Positions 9,922 through 22,722 are shown, counted from the stretch's first letter. The stretch is 64,000 bases of DNA from Kitasatospora acidiphila (GCF_006636205.1 NZ_VIGB01000003.1:5632501-5696500); one strand, 5' to 3'. Translations and numbers: made by a program. Notes: a model not told the origin generated them from the letters alone.

Positions 9922-9955
9922 CCTCCCCGGCGGTTGGCAAGCGCCGCCCGGCTGC

Positions 9956-11145
9956 TCAGTCGGCGAGCAGCTTCGCCAACGCCGGCCGCACCGCCTCGTC
10001 GTGCAACTCCTCGACGCGCACCGCCGAGCAGCCCACCCACTCGGCGGCCTCGCGCAACGCCCCTGCCAGCGCCGGGAGGTGGCGCGCCGAGTCCAGCGAG
10101 ATCCGCCGGGCCACCAGGGTGCGCCCCTCACGGGCCGGATCCACCCGGCCGACCAGCCGGCCGCCGGTGAGCAGCGGCATCGCGAAGTAGCCGTGTATCC
10201 GCTGGGACTTGGGGGTGTAGGCCTCCAGGCGGTGGGTCATCCCGAAGATCCGTTCGGTGCGGGCCCGGTCCCAGATCAGCGAGTCGAACGGGGAGAGCAG
10301 GGTGGTGCGGTGGCGCCCGCCCGCCTCGGCCCGGTCCAGCGCCGCCGGATCGGCCCAGGCCGGGCCCTCGGCGCCGTCCGGCCCCAGCCGGCCACCGCGA
10401 CCGGGAGCAGCCCGGACTCGGCCAGCACCGCGTCCAGTTGGGCGGACTTGAGCCGGTGGTAGTCGGCCAGGTCGGCACGGGTGGCGACGCCGAGTGCCTG
10501 GCCGGCCTGCCGCACCAGCTGGGCCAGGCACTCCCGGTCGCTCGGGTCGCGCTCGAACAGCTCGGCGGGGACGGCGTGTTCGGCCAGTGCGTAGACCCGC
10601 TTCCAGCCGCGCCGCTCGGTGCAGACCACATCGCCGAAGGCCAGCGCCCGCTCCACCGCGACCTTGCTCTCCGACCAGTCCCACCACTCGGCGGTCCGCT
10701 TGGCGCCGCCGAGCTCGGTGCTGGTCAGCGGACCCTCGGCGCGCAGCCGGTCCAGCACGGCGCGGTAGGCCTGCTCGCTGACCTGGTGGCTCCACAGGTT
10801 GCCGCGGTCGCGGTAGGCCCGGCGCCGGAACGCGAACAGCGGCCACTCCTCGATCGGCAGCACGCAGGCCGCATGCGACCAGTACTCGAAGGAGGCGCCG
10901 GCACCCCAGTAGGCGTGCTCGACGGCCGGGCGCCCGACCGCACCGAGCCGGGCGTACGGCACCAGCTCGTGCGAGCGGGCCAGCACCGAGATGGTGTCCA
11001 GCTGCACGGCGCCCAGGTGCCGCAGCACACCGCGGACCCCGGCCCGCCGGTCCGGCGCGCCGAGCAGGCCCTGGGCCCGCAGGGCGATCCGGCGGGCCTG
11101 GTCGGCGCTGAGGGTCACGGTCGGCGGCGGTGCGACAGCGGTCAT
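9956..11145 (-). CDS. YcaQ-like winged-helix protein (HTH_42 family), frame broken once
   Basis: About 396 residues once one base is restored. Family hallmarks are the N-terminal QARRIALRAQGLLG, then RHLGAVQLDTISVLARSHEL, YWGAGASFEYWSHAACVLP and, after the break, LLSPFDSLIWDRARTERIFG and KRIHGYFAMPLL-type motifs. YcaQ of E. coli is a glycosylase that unhooks DNA interstrand crosslinks; streptomycete relatives such as AlkX or AZL proteins protect against nitrogen-mustard-like or azinomycin damage. The repair role here is inferred from family only. The frame changes at 10380-10381, where a third G (GGCCCGGAC on the coding strand) would join G-W-G to P-D-G-A-E-G-P-A-W. Confidence 0.85.
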
Positions 11146-11206
11146 GCCGGCCAGCGTAGGGGCCGGTACCGACAACGCGGGCCGGTCGCCGCCGCTCGCG
11201 CCGGGG

Positions 11207-11794
11207 TCAGGCGGGCTCGGGGTCGCTCGCCAGCCGGGCGTGCAGATGCAGATCGTGCCGGTTGCCGTAGCTGTCCGGCAGCGCCTGGCGCAGCACGCCC
11301 TCCAGCGGGTAGCCGGCCTTGCGGGCCACCGAGCAGGACGCCTCATGGCCCAGCGCATGGGCCAACTCGATCCGGTGCACGCCGAGTTCGCCGAACGCCC
11401 AGGTCGAGGCCAGGCGCAGCGCGGTGGTCGCGACGCCCCGGCCGCGGGCCGCCGGCATGGTCCAGTAGCCCACCCGGGCGCCGCCGGTCGCCTCCAGGTC
11501 GATCTCCCGGACTCCCAGGTGGCCGAGCAGCCGCCCGTTGGCCGGGTCGCGCAGCGCCCAGCAGGCCAGGGTGCCGTCCGCGACCCGGGCCCGGAGCCGG
11601 TCCAGCCAGTCCAGGACCGGCTGGTCGCCCTCATCGGCCAGCAGCGCCCGGGGGTTCCAGCGGGCCTGCTCGGGGTCGGACAGGCCGACCCGCAGGTCGG
11701 CCATGTCCCGGTCGTCGACCTGGGCGGGCCAGGGGCTCATCAGCAGCCCGGGGGCGTGCAGCGCGACGGTCGGCGGCAGCTGGTCGGCGGTCAT
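11207..11794 (-). CDS. GNAT N-acetyltransferase 1
   Basis: 195 residues, RimJ/RimL-like. The acetyl-CoA loop region is M-P-A-A-R-G-R-G-V-A-T-T-A, preceded by the beta-strand G-A-R-V-G-Y-W, and the C-terminal motif is C-S-V-A-R-K-A-G-Y-P-L-E-G-V-L-R. The substrate is unknown; relatives acetylate protein N-termini or small amines. The ATG at 11794 overlaps the stop of the next GNAT gene by four bases (ATGA), so they are co-translated. Confidence 0.9.
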   Translation of the reverse strand: MTADQLPPTVALHAPGLLMSPWPAQVDDRDMADLRVGLSDPEQARWNPRALLADEGDQPVLDWLDRLRARVADGTLACWALRDPANGRLLGHLGVREIDLEATGGARVGYWTMPAARGRGVATTALRLASTWAFGELGVHRIELAHALGHEASCSVARKAGYPLEGVLRQALPDSYGNRHDLHLHARLASDPEPA

Positions 11795-12357
11795 GCCCGC
11801 TCCTGCTCGCCGGCCAGCAGCGAGGCCATCCACACGTCGTGGAACTCGCCGCGCTGCTCGCCGTAGGAGCGCAGGACGCCCTCCATGGTGAAGCCGGCCT
11901 TCAGTGCCAGCGCCCGGGAGGGCTCGTTGCCGACGTAGGCGGTCCACTCGATCCGGCGCAGGCCGCGCTCGGCGAAGCCCCAGCGGCAGACCGCGCGGAC
12001 CGCCTCCAGGGTGAAGCCGCGGCCGCGCGAGGCGGCGGTGGCCCAGTAGCCGATCTCGGCGCGGCCCGGGCCGCGGTGCGACAGGCCCTGGGTGCCGACC
12101 AGGGTGCCGGTGGCCTTCTCGAACACGCACCACACCGGGTTCCGCGCGCCGGCCCAGCCGTCGACCGCGAGCTTGTGGACGTAGAACTCGGCGTCCTCGC
12201 GGCGGTAGGGCGAGGGGACCACGGTCCAGCGCTGGATCTCCGGGTCCTGGCAGGCCTCGAAGATCGCCGGCACGTCCTCGGGGAGGGGCGGGCGCAGCAG
12301 CAGCCGCTCGGTCTCCAGGGTGCCCGGGGGCGGCGTGGTGTCGTCGATGTCGTTCAT
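11791..12357 (-). CDS. GNAT N-acetyltransferase 2
   Basis: 188 residues, RimJ/RimL class: L-E-T-E-R-L-L-L-R-P-P at residues 14-24, acetyl-CoA loop S-R-G-R-G-F-T-L-E-A, and S-R-A-L-A-L-K-A-G-F-T-M-E-G-V-L-R. It is the first gene of a two-gene unit with the GNAT at 11207-11794. The two proteins are recognisably similar along their length and may be an old tandem duplication. The substrate is not predictable. Confidence 0.9.
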   Translation of the reverse strand: MNDIDDTTPPPGTLETERLLLRPPLPEDVPAIFEACQDPEIQRWTVVPSPYRREDAEFYVHKLAVDGWAGARNPVWCVFEKATGTLVGTQGLSHRGPGRAEIGYWATAASRGRGFTLEAVRAVCRWGFAERGLRRIEWTAYVGNEPSRALALKAGFTMEGVLRSYGEQRGEFHDVWMASLLAGEQERA

Positions 12358-12580
12358 GGCGGGAGTATCCCGGGGCGCCGCGCCTCGGGGACAGCGGTTT
12401 TCATGACCGGTTTGTGCCCTTTCTGGTGGCTATCGCGCGATCCGCCCCCAGGGGTGACACGGGAATGCCGTGCTGACGGACCTCCCGGGGGATTGGCCTC
12501 CTCGCATACGATGGCCCGTGCGGCGGGGTGAACCCGCCGGTGCAGTCGCCAGAGCCGATCCAGGCAAGGAGCCCGCTCAC

Positions 12581-15331
<2,751 letters not shown>

Positions 15332-15347
15332 GTTGAGGCATCCGTCA

Positions 15348-15379
15348 GGGCGCCGCTCGGGTTCTCCCGGGCGGCGCCC
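15348..15379 (+). terminator. Stem-loop after secA
   Basis: Nine-base arms GGGCGCCGC and GCGGCGCCC separated by 14 bases, starting 16 bases after the secA stop. It lies between convergent secA and the Rv3235-like gene, so it may work in both directions. Confidence 0.7.
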
Positions 15380-15406
15380 GAGCCATTTTCAGGAAGTCAG
15401 GGGGGC

Positions 15407-15880
15407 TCAGCGGGCCTGGACGGCGGCGCACTGCCAGTGCTCGGTGCGCCGGTGCCGCTCCAGCCGGAAGGCCACCACGTGGTGCCGGCGGCCGGCCGCC
15501 ACCCGCACGCAGACCTCCAGCGCATCCGGCGCCGGGGCGAACTCGTGCACCGGGCCCAGGCCCAGCCGGGCCGCGCCGGCGGGCGGGCGCAGCGGGCCGC
15601 GGCGCACCAGGGCGGTGAGCTGGCGGTAGCCGTCATGGGTGGTGTGGCGGAGCAGCTGGCCGACCGGGCGGACCCCGGTGAGCACCTCGACCAGCCGCAG
15701 CGCGAACCGCCGGGCCAGCTCGCGCTGGTCGGCCGCCGGGCGGGCGCAGTCGGCCAGCGGGTGCCGGGGCGTGCGGGGCTCCGGGCGGTGCCGGGTCGGG
15801 CGGGGCGCGGCCGGGACGGGGTGACGGCGGCTCAGCGGATTGATCGTCACCATCGCGGCGGCGGTGGCGGTCTCGGTCAT
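15407..15880 (-). CDS. Rv3235-like (DUF6459-type) protein
   Basis: 157 residues, small, basic and without membrane segments. A disordered Pro/Arg-rich N-terminus (1-45) is followed by a conserved domain with A-R-R-F-A-L-R-L-V-E-V-L-T-G-x-R-P and ending R-L-E-R-H-R-R-T-E-H-W-Q-C-A-A-V. This family is found immediately downstream of secA in actinobacteria and its function is unknown. Convergent to secA. Confidence 0.88.
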   Translation of the reverse strand: MTETATAAAMVTINPLSRRHPVPAAPRPTRHRPEPRTPRHPLADCARPAADQRELARRFALRLVEVLTGVRPVGQLLRHTTHDGYRQLTALVRRGPLRPPAGAARLGLGPVHEFAPAPDALEVCVRVAAGRRHHVVAFRLERHRRTEHWQCAAVQAR

Positions 15881-16154
15881 GGTCGGTACCCCCGGGCTCG
15901 GTGTGCGGGTCGGTCACCGGTGCTATCGGCCGGGGTGCGGCCGCACCGGAGGGCGGGTGGGTGCGGCCGACCGCTGTCCCCCGGACGGCGGCTTGACGTC
16001 GCACCGGCACTGGGCGGCAGGGGTGTCCGAGGCCGAGCCCGGCCGAACCGGCGGCCGTCGGTGATGCGCTCGAAGGGGGACACCCTGGGACGCTCACGGG
16101 TGATCGTCCGGGCCGTATTCTGTGGGTGTCCCGAGGAGCCACCAGGAAGCGAGC

Positions 16155-16673
16155 GTGCCCCCGATGCGTGTCTATGTGCCCACCACCCTGGCCGCACTGG
16201 CGCAGGCGCACAGCGGCGGCGAGCTGGACCAGTCCGCGGCCTACGCGGTCACCCCGGCGCTGCGCGAGTGGTACGTCAGCGACGACCTGGAGGAGCTGGA
16301 GTACGCCGCCCTGGTGCGGGCCGCCCAGTCCTCGCTGCGGCTGCTGGCCGCCGACCCCGGGGCGCCGCGCCGCCGGGTGGTGGTCGCGCTGGACGTGCCG
16401 GACAAGGCGGTGCGGCCGTTCCCCGGCGACGAGTACCAGGACCAGGCCTCGCTCGGCCGGGTCGAGCTGGCCGCCCCGGTCGAGCTGGCCAAGGCCGCCT
16501 CGGTGCACGCGGACGCCGACGAGGCCGAGGTGACCGCCGACGTGGCCACCGCCGCCGGGGCGATCACCGCCGCCGACGGGGGCGACGCGGACGCCCAGTT
16601 CACCGTGGACGGCGCCGAGGACCACGAGCTGCTCTGGTTCGCCACCCAGGAGATCCCCGCCCTGCTGAGCTGA
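16155..16673 (+). CDS. DUF6912-type acidic protein
   Basis: 172 residues from GTG 16155, chosen because AGGAAG lies five bases upstream; ATG 16164 three codons later is the alternative (family members usually start M-R-V-Y-V-P). It is a soluble acidic protein with a conserved core (ALREWYVSDDLEELEYAAL, then R-R-V-V-V-A-L-D-V-P). It is conserved in this position in streptomycetes between the Rv3235-like gene and the HAD gene. No function is known. Confidence 0.87.
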   Translation: MPPMRVYVPTTLAALAQAHSGGELDQSAAYAVTPALREWYVSDDLEELEYAALVRAAQSSLRLLAADPGAPRRRVVVALDVPDKAVRPFPGDEYQDQASLGRVELAAPVELAKAASVHADADEAEVTADVATAAGAITAADGGDADAQFTVDGAEDHELLWFATQEIPALLS

Positions 16674-16740
16674 CCCCTTTTTCGGACAAGGTGCTCCCCC
16701 GCGCAAGCTGGATGTCGGTCTCGCCCGTTACCGTGCCCGG

Positions 16741-17397
16741 GTGCGAACTCATATCGTCTGGGACTGGAACGGCACCCTGCTGAACGACATGGCGGCCGTG
16801 GTGGGCGCCAGCAACGCGGCCTTCGCCACGGTCGGCGGCGCGCCGCTGAGCCTCACCGAGTACCGGCAGAAGTACGAGATCCCCATCCCGCGGTTCTACC
16901 AGCGGGTGCTGGGCTTCCAGCCGAGCGGCGCCCAGTGGGAGGAGCTGGACTCGGCCTTCCAGCGCAGCTACGCCGAGCTGAGCCGGGTGTCCGGGTTGAC
17001 CGACGGCGTGCCCGAGCTGCTGGCCGGCTGGGCGGCCGAGGGCCACACCCAGTCGCTGCTGTCGATGTACGAGCACGAGCGGCTGGGCCCGGTCGTCGAG
17101 CGGTACGGCATCCAGAGCCACTTCCTGCGGGTGGACGGCCGCACCGGTCCCTCGCACGGGCAGAAGGCGGCCTCCATGGTCCGCCATCTGCAGGCGCTGG
17201 GCGAGGCCGTCGACCCGGCCCGCACGGTGGTGATCGGGGACGCGGCCGATGACGCGCTGGCGGCCCGGGAGGCCGGCGTGCACGCGGTGCTCTACACCGG
17301 TGGGTCGCACATCCGCGCCAATCTGGAGCCGGTCGGAGTGCCGGTGGTGGACAGCCTGGCGGAGGCCGTGGAGCTGGCCCGCGCGCTGGCCCGGTGA
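16741..17397 (+). CDS. HAD-superfamily hydrolase
   Basis: 218 residues, GTG start. Motif I is V-W-D-W-N-G-T-L-L, with the nucleophile Asp at residue 8 and Asn in place of the usual second Asp, a variant frequent in this subfamily. Motif II lies near S-M-Y-E-H, the lysine of motif III is G-Q-K-A-A-S, and motif IV is V-I-G-D-A-A-D-D. It is similar to phosphoglycolate phosphatases; the substrate is unknown. Confidence 0.9.
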   Translation: MRTHIVWDWNGTLLNDMAAVVGASNAAFATVGGAPLSLTEYRQKYEIPIPRFYQRVLGFQPSGAQWEELDSAFQRSYAELSRVSGLTDGVPELLAGWAAEGHTQSLLSMYEHERLGPVVERYGIQSHFLRVDGRTGPSHGQKAASMVRHLQALGEAVDPARTVVIGDAADDALAAREAGVHAVLYTGGSHIRANLEPVGVPVVDSLAEAVELARALAR

Positions 17398-17761
17398 GCC
17401 CGTCGGCGCTCCGCAGATGAACCGACCATCCGACCCCGCCGTCGTCGCATCGCCACTGGTCAGCGAGAAGACGCGGCGAGGCGGGTGGGACCAATGTGGC
17501 CAATGTGTCCAGGTAAGGGCACTCTCCCTGCGGGATTGTGCCTCCCTGTCCCCTGACACCTTGGTTTCCTACGGTTAGGCTGGCTGGCGTCGTCGGGACC
17601 GATCCCAGAGGCCGAAAAGGCTTCTAATACCCGGGCGAGGTGTTCTTTAAGCGCGCCTTGAGTACCTCTCCACAATCGGTGCGGGAGGATTGGGCGGGCC
17701 CGGCGGTGTACACCCGACACCACCGAGTCACGCAACGGCGCGCGACAGGAGCCAAACAGCC
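17398..17761. other. Gene-free stretch upstream of NAD-glutamate dehydrogenase
   Basis: 364 bases with no convincing gene. It contains the promoter candidate at 17553-17581 and, downstream of it, an unusually AT-tolerant 5' leader of about 175 bases ending in AGGAG at 17748-17752. No known riboswitch fold was recognised. Confidence 0.5.
17553..17581 (+). promoter_or_regulatory. Candidate HrdB-type promoter for glutamate dehydrogenase
   Basis: CTGACA (-35) and TAGGCT (-10) with 17-base spacing, each five of six to the streptomycete vegetative consensus (TTGACA / TAGRAT). It lies about 180 bases before the start codon. Confidence 0.5.
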
Positions 17762-20700
17762 ATGCAGACCAAGCTGGACGCGGCGAAGGCCGAACTGCTC
17801 GTCAAGGCGGCGGAGGCCGCCGAGCACAGCCAGGTGGGGGGAGCGGCGCCCGGCGAGGGTCTGAGCAACGGCGCTCTGACCACGTACCTGCACCACTACT
17901 ACCTCCACACCGCTCCCGAGGACCTCGTCGACCGGGACCCGGTCGATGTGTACGGTGCGGCGGCCTCCCACTACCGCCTCGGCCTGAAGCGCCCGCAGGG
18001 CACCGCGGAGGTGCGGGTCTCCACCCCGACCGTGGACGAGAACGGCTGGTCCAGCGGCCACACCGTGGTCGAGGTGATCACCGACGACATGCCGTTCCTG
18101 GTCGACTCGGTGACCAACGAGCTGTCCCGCCAGAACCGCGCCATCCACCTGGTGATCCACCCCCAGCTGGTGGTCCGCCGTGACATCACCGGCAAGCTGC
18201 TGGAGATCCTGGACGTCGACGCCTGCGCGCGCAGCCAGGCCGGCGGCGCCGAGTGGCCGGCCGACGCCACGGTCGAGTCCTGGATGCACATCGAGATCGA
18301 CCGCGAGAGCGACCGCACCGACCTGCGCGCCATCGAGGCCGACCTGCGCCGGGTGCTGGGCGACGTCCGCGAGGTGGTGGAGGACTGGGCCAAGATGCGC
18401 ACCGCCGCGCTGCGCCTGGCCGACGAGCTCGCCGAGCAGCCCCCGGCCCACCTGCCCGAGCAGGAGGTCGGCGAGGCCTGGGAGCTGATGCGCTGGCTGG
18501 CCGACGACCACTTCACCTTCCTCGGCTACCGCGAGTACGACCTGGTCGAGCACGAGGGCGAGGAGGTGCTGCGGGCGCTGGCCGGCACCGGCCTGGGCAT
18601 CCTGCGCTCCGACCCGGTGAGCCACGACACCGACCACCACCCGGTCAGCGAGTCCTTCGGCCGGCTCTCCGCGCCGGTCCGCGCCAAGGCGCACGAGAAG
18701 AAGCTGCTGGTGCTGACCAAGGCCAACTCGCGGGCCACCGTGCACCGCCCGGCCTACCTCGACTACGTCGGCGTCAAGAAGTTCGACGCCCAGGGCAACG
18801 TGATCGGCGAGCGCCGCTTCCTCGGCCTGTTCTCCTCCGCCGCCTACACCGAGTCGGTCACCCGGATCCCGGTGGTCCGCCGCAAGGTCCAGGAGGTCGT
18901 CACCGACTCCGGCTTCTCCGCCGAGAGCCACGACGGCCGCGACCTGCTGCAGATCCTGGAGACCTTCCCGCGGGACGAGATCTTCCAGACCCAGGCCGAC
19001 GAGCTGCAGCAGATCGCCACCAGCGTGCTCTACCTGCAGGAGCGCCGGAAGCTGCGGCTGTACCTGCGCCAGGACGAGTACGGGCGCTACTTCTCCGCGC
19101 TGGTCTACCTGCCGCGCGACCGCTACACCACCCGCATCCGGCTGCGCCTGATGGACATCCTGATGCAGGAGCTCAACGGCGCCACCATCGACTACACGGT
19201 CTACGCCACCGAGTCGGTGCTGACCCGCCTGCACTTCGTGGTCCGGGTCGCCCCGGGCGGCGAGCTCGCCGAGCTGGCCGAGTCCGAGGTCGAGCGGATC
19301 GAGGCCAAGCTGGCCGAGGCCGCCCGGTTCTGGATGGACGGCTTCAACGACCAGCTGCACACCGAGCTGGGCGAGGAGCGCGCCGCCGAGCTGGCCCCCA
19401 AGTACGCCAACGCCTTCCCCGACGGCTACCGGGCCGACTTCACCGCTCGCACCGCGGTGGCCGACCTCAAGCAGATCGAGTCGCTGCACGGCGAGGGCGA
19501 CTTCCGGCTCAACCTCTACCAGCCGGTCGGCGCCGGCGACGACGAGCGCCGCTTCAAGATCTACCGGGTCGGCGGCCCGATCTCGCTGACCGAGGTGCTC
19601 CCGGTGCTCCAGCGCCTGGGCGTCGAGGTGCTGGACGAGCACCCCTACGCGCTGCGCCGCTCGGACGCCACCACCGCCTGGGTCTACGACTTCGGCCTGA
19701 AGCTGCGCGAGGCCGCCGATCTCACCGACGAGGCCCGCGAGCGCTTCCAGGAGGCCTTCGCCGCCACCTGGATGGGCCGCGCCGAGAACGACGGCTTCAA
19801 CGGCCTGATCCTGACCGCCGGGCTGACCTGGCGCCAGGCCGTGGTGCTGCGCGCCTACGCCAAGTACCTGCGCCAGGCCGGCAGCACCTTCTCGCAGGAC
19901 TACATGGAGGACGCCCTCCGCAACAACGCCCACACCACCCGGCTGCTGGTCAACCTCTTCGAGGCCCGGCTCAGCCCGAGCCACCAGCACGGCGCGGCCG
20001 AGCTGGGCGAGGCCATCCTGGAGGAGCTGGCGGGCGCCCTGGACGAGGTCGTCTCGCTGGACGAGGACCGGATCCTGCGGTCCTTCCTGCACCTGATCAG
20101 GGCCACCCTGCGGACCAACTTCTTCCAGCGCACCGCGACCGGCGCGTGGCACCCGTACGTGTCGATGAAGTTCGACCCGCACGCCATCCCGGACCTGCCG
20201 GCGCCCCGCCCGGCCTTCGAGATCTGGGTCTACTCGCCGCAGGTCGAGGGCGTGCACCTGCGCTTCGGCAAGGTCGCCCGCGGCGGCCTGCGCTGGTCCG
20301 ACCGGCGCGAGGACTTCCGCACCGAGATCCTGGGCCTGGTCAAGGCCCAGATGGTGAAGAACACCGTGATCGTGCCGGTCGGCGCCAAGGGCGGCTTCGT
20401 CGCCAAGCAGCTGCCGGACCCGTCGGTGGACCGCGACGCCTGGCTGGCCGAGGGCATCTCGGCGTACAAGACCTTCATCTCGGCGCTGCTGGACATCACC
20501 GACAACCTGAAGGCCGGCCAGGTCGTCCACCCGGCCGACGTGGTCCGCCACGACGAGGACGACACCTACCTGGTCGTCGCCGCCGACAAGGGCACCGCCA
20601 CCTTCTCCGACATCGCCAACGGCGTGGCCGAGGAGTACGGCTTCTGGCTGGGCGACGCCTTCGCCTCCGGCGGCTCGGCCGGCTACGACCACAAGGGCAT

Positions 20701-22708
20701 GGGCATCACCGCCCGCGGCGCCTGGGAGTCGGTCAAGCGCAACTTCCGCGAGCTGGGCGTGGACACCCAGACCGAGGACTTCTCGGTGGTCGGCATCGGC
20801 GACATGTCCGGTGACGTGTTCGGCAACGGCATGCTGCTCAGCGAGCACATCCGGCTGGTGGCCGCCTTCGACCACCGGCACATCTTCCTGGACCCGAACC
20901 CGGACGCGGCGACCTCCTACGCCGAGCGCCGTCGCCTCTTCGACCTGCCGCGCAGCTCCTGGGACGACTACGACAAGTCGCTGATCTCGACCGGCGGCGG
21001 GGTCTTCCCGCGCAGCGCCAAGTCGATCCAGCTGTCCGCGCAGGTCCGTGCGGCGCTCGGCATCGAGACGGCCAAGCTGACCCCGGCCGAGCTGATGAAG
21101 GCGATCCTGCAGGCCCCGGTCGACCTGTTCTGGAACGGCGGCATCGGCACCTACATCAAGGCCGAGCGGGAGACCAACGCGGACGTCGGCGACAAGGCCA
21201 ACGACGCGATCCGGGTCAACGGCAACCAGGTCCGGGCCCGGGTGATCGGCGAGGGCGGCAACCTCGGCTGCACCCAGCTGGGCCGGATCGAGTACGCCCA
21301 GGCCGGCGGCCCGGCCGGCACCGGCGGCTGGATCAACACCGACGCGATCGACAACTCGGCCGGTGTGGACACCTCGGACCACGAGGTGAACATCAAGATC
21401 CTGCTCAACCAGGTGGTCGCCAACGGTGACATGACGGTGAAGCAGCGCAACCAGCTGCTGGCCGAGATGACCGACGAGGTCGGCGAGCTCGTGCTGCGCA
21501 ACAACTACGCGCAGAACGTGGTGCTGGCCAACGCGGTGGCCCAGGCGCACAGCATGGTCAATGTGCACTCGCGCATGATCAACAAGCTGGAGGCCGACGG
21601 GCAGCTCGACCGGGCGCTGGAGTTCCTGCCCAGCGAGAAGCAGCTGAAGGACCGCCAGGCGGCCGGCTACGGCCTCACCCAGCCCGAGCTCGCGGTGCTG
21701 CTCGCCTACACCAAGATCACGCTGGCCGACGAGCTGCTCGCCACCGGGCTGCCCGACGACCCGTACTTCCGCGACACCCTGCACCTCTACTTCCCGACCA
21801 AGCTGCGGGACAAGTTCACCGAGGCGGTGGACGACCACGCGCTGCGTCGGGAGATCATCACCACGCTGATCGTCAACGACACGATCAACCGCGGTGGCTG
21901 CACCTTCGCCTTCCGGCTGCGCGAGGAGACCGGCGCGACCTACGAGGAGATCGCCCGCACCCACACCGCGGCCCGGGCGGTGTTCGGCCTGGAGCAGATC
22001 TGGGACTCGGTCGAGGACCTGGACAACCAGGTGCCGGCCGCGGTGCAGACCCGGATGCGGCTGCACTCGCGCCGGCTGGTCGAGCGGGCCACCCGCTGGA
22101 TGCTCAACAACCGGCGCCAGCCGCTGGACATCGCCGGGACCATCGCGTTCTTCCAGGAGCGGGTGGACCAGGTGTGGAGCAGCCTGCCCAAGCCGCTGAC
22201 CGGCGAGGACCAGGCCTGGTTCCAGAAGATCTACGGCGAGCTGACCGAGGCGGGCGTCCCGGACAGCTTGGCCACCCGGGTGGCGGGCCTCTCCTCGGCC
22301 TTCCCGACCCTGGACGTCACCGTGGTCGCGGACCGGGCCGGCAAGGACGTCACCCAGGTCGCGGAGCTCTACTACGACCTGGCCGACCGCCTGGGCATCG
22401 CCCACCTGCTGGACCGGATCATCGAGCTGCCGCGCACCGACCGGTGGTCCTCGATGGCCCGCGCCTCGATCCGTGAGGACCTGTTCGCGGCGCACGCCCA
22501 GCTCACCGCCGACGTGCTGGCCTGCGGGGCGCCGGAGGCCACGCCGTCCGAGCGCTACGAGGCCTGGACCGAGCTCAACGGCAACCTGCTGACCCGGGCC
22601 AAGACCACGCTGGACGACATAAGGGGTTCGGACACCTACGAGCTGTCCAGCCTCTCGGTCGCCATGCGGGTGATCCGCACCCTGCTGCGGACCGGCTCGA
22701 TGGGCTGA
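17762..22708 (+). CDS. Large NAD-dependent glutamate dehydrogenase (180-kDa class)
   Basis: 1648 residues from ATG 17762 (AGGAG nine bases upstream). This is the full length expected for the L_180 class first described in Streptomyces clavuligerus. It has an N-terminal ACT-like regulatory half, then the catalytic region with FGKVARGGLRWSDRREDFRT, the substrate Lys region V-G-A-K-G-G-F-V and the nucleotide-binding V-V-G-I-G-D-M-S-G-D-V-F-G-N-G-M. It oxidises glutamate to 2-oxoglutarate and ammonium with NAD, mainly for glutamate catabolism. Monocistronic: promoter region upstream and terminator downstream. Confidence 0.97.
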   Translation: MQTKLDAAKAELLVKAAEAAEHSQVGGAAPGEGLSNGALTTYLHHYYLHTAPEDLVDRDPVDVYGAAASHYRLGLKRPQGTAEVRVSTPTVDENGWSSGHTVVEVITDDMPFLVDSVTNELSRQNRAIHLVIHPQLVVRRDITGKLLEILDVDACARSQAGGAEWPADATVESWMHIEIDRESDRTDLRAIEADLRRVLGDVREVVEDWAKMRTAALRLADELAEQPPAHLPEQEVGEAWELMRWLADDHFTFLGYREYDLVEHEGEEVLRALAGTGLGILRSDPVSHDTDHHPVSESFGRLSAPVRAKAHEKKLLVLTKANSRATVHRPAYLDYVGVKKFDAQGNVIGERRFLGLFSSAAYTESVTRIPVVRRKVQEVVTDSGFSAESHDGRDLLQILETFPRDEIFQTQADELQQIATSVLYLQERRKLRLYLRQDEYGRYFSALVYLPRDRYTTRIRLRLMDILMQELNGATIDYTVYATESVLTRLHFVVRVAPGGELAELAESEVERIEAKLAEAARFWMDGFNDQLHTELGEERAAELAPKYANAFPDGYRADFTARTAVADLKQIESLHGEGDFRLNLYQPVGAGDDERRFKIYRVGGPISLTEVLPVLQRLGVEVLDEHPYALRRSDATTAWVYDFGLKLREAADLTDEARERFQEAFAATWMGRAENDGFNGLILTAGLTWRQAVVLRAYAKYLRQAGSTFSQDYMEDALRNNAHTTRLLVNLFEARLSPSHQHGAAELGEAILEELAGALDEVVSLDEDRILRSFLHLIRATLRTNFFQRTATGAWHPYVSMKFDPHAIPDLPAPRPAFEIWVYSPQVEGVHLRFGKVARGGLRWSDRREDFRTEILGLVKAQMVKNTVIVPVGAKGGFVAKQLPDPSVDRDAWLAEGISAYKTFISALLDITDNLKAGQVVHPADVVRHDEDDTYLVVAADKGTATFSDIANGVAEEYGFWLGDAFASGGSAGYDHKGMGITARGAWESVKRNFRELGVDTQTEDFSVVGIGDMSGDVFGNGMLLSEHIRLVAAFDHRHIFLDPNPDAATSYAERRRLFDLPRSSWDDYDKSLISTGGGVFPRSAKSIQLSAQVRAALGIETAKLTPAELMKAILQAPVDLFWNGGIGTYIKAERETNADVGDKANDAIRVNGNQVRARVIGEGGNLGCTQLGRIEYAQAGGPAGTGGWINTDAIDNSAGVDTSDHEVNIKILLNQVVANGDMTVKQRNQLLAEMTDEVGELVLRNNYAQNVVLANAVAQAHSMVNVHSRMINKLEADGQLDRALEFLPSEKQLKDRQAAGYGLTQPELAVLLAYTKITLADELLATGLPDDPYFRDTLHLYFPTKLRDKFTEAVDDHALRREIITTLIVNDTINRGGCTFAFRLREETGATYEEIARTHTAARAVFGLEQIWDSVEDLDNQVPAAVQTRMRLHSRRLVERATRWMLNNRRQPLDIAGTIAFFQERVDQVWSSLPKPLTGEDQAWFQKIYGELTEAGVPDSLATRVAGLSSAFPTLDVTVVADRAGKDVTQVAELYYDLADRLGIAHLLDRIIELPRTDRWSSMARASIREDLFAAHAQLTADVLACGAPEATPSERYEAWTELNGNLLTRAKTTLDDIRGSDTYELSSLSVAMRVIRTLLRTGSMG

Positions 22709-22722
22709 TCCGAGCGGTAGCC

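Noticed and set aside
11207..12357. Toxin-antitoxin pair for the two overlapping GNAT genes
   Set aside because: Both are full-length RimJ/RimL-like enzymes; no small antitoxin with a DNA-binding domain is present.
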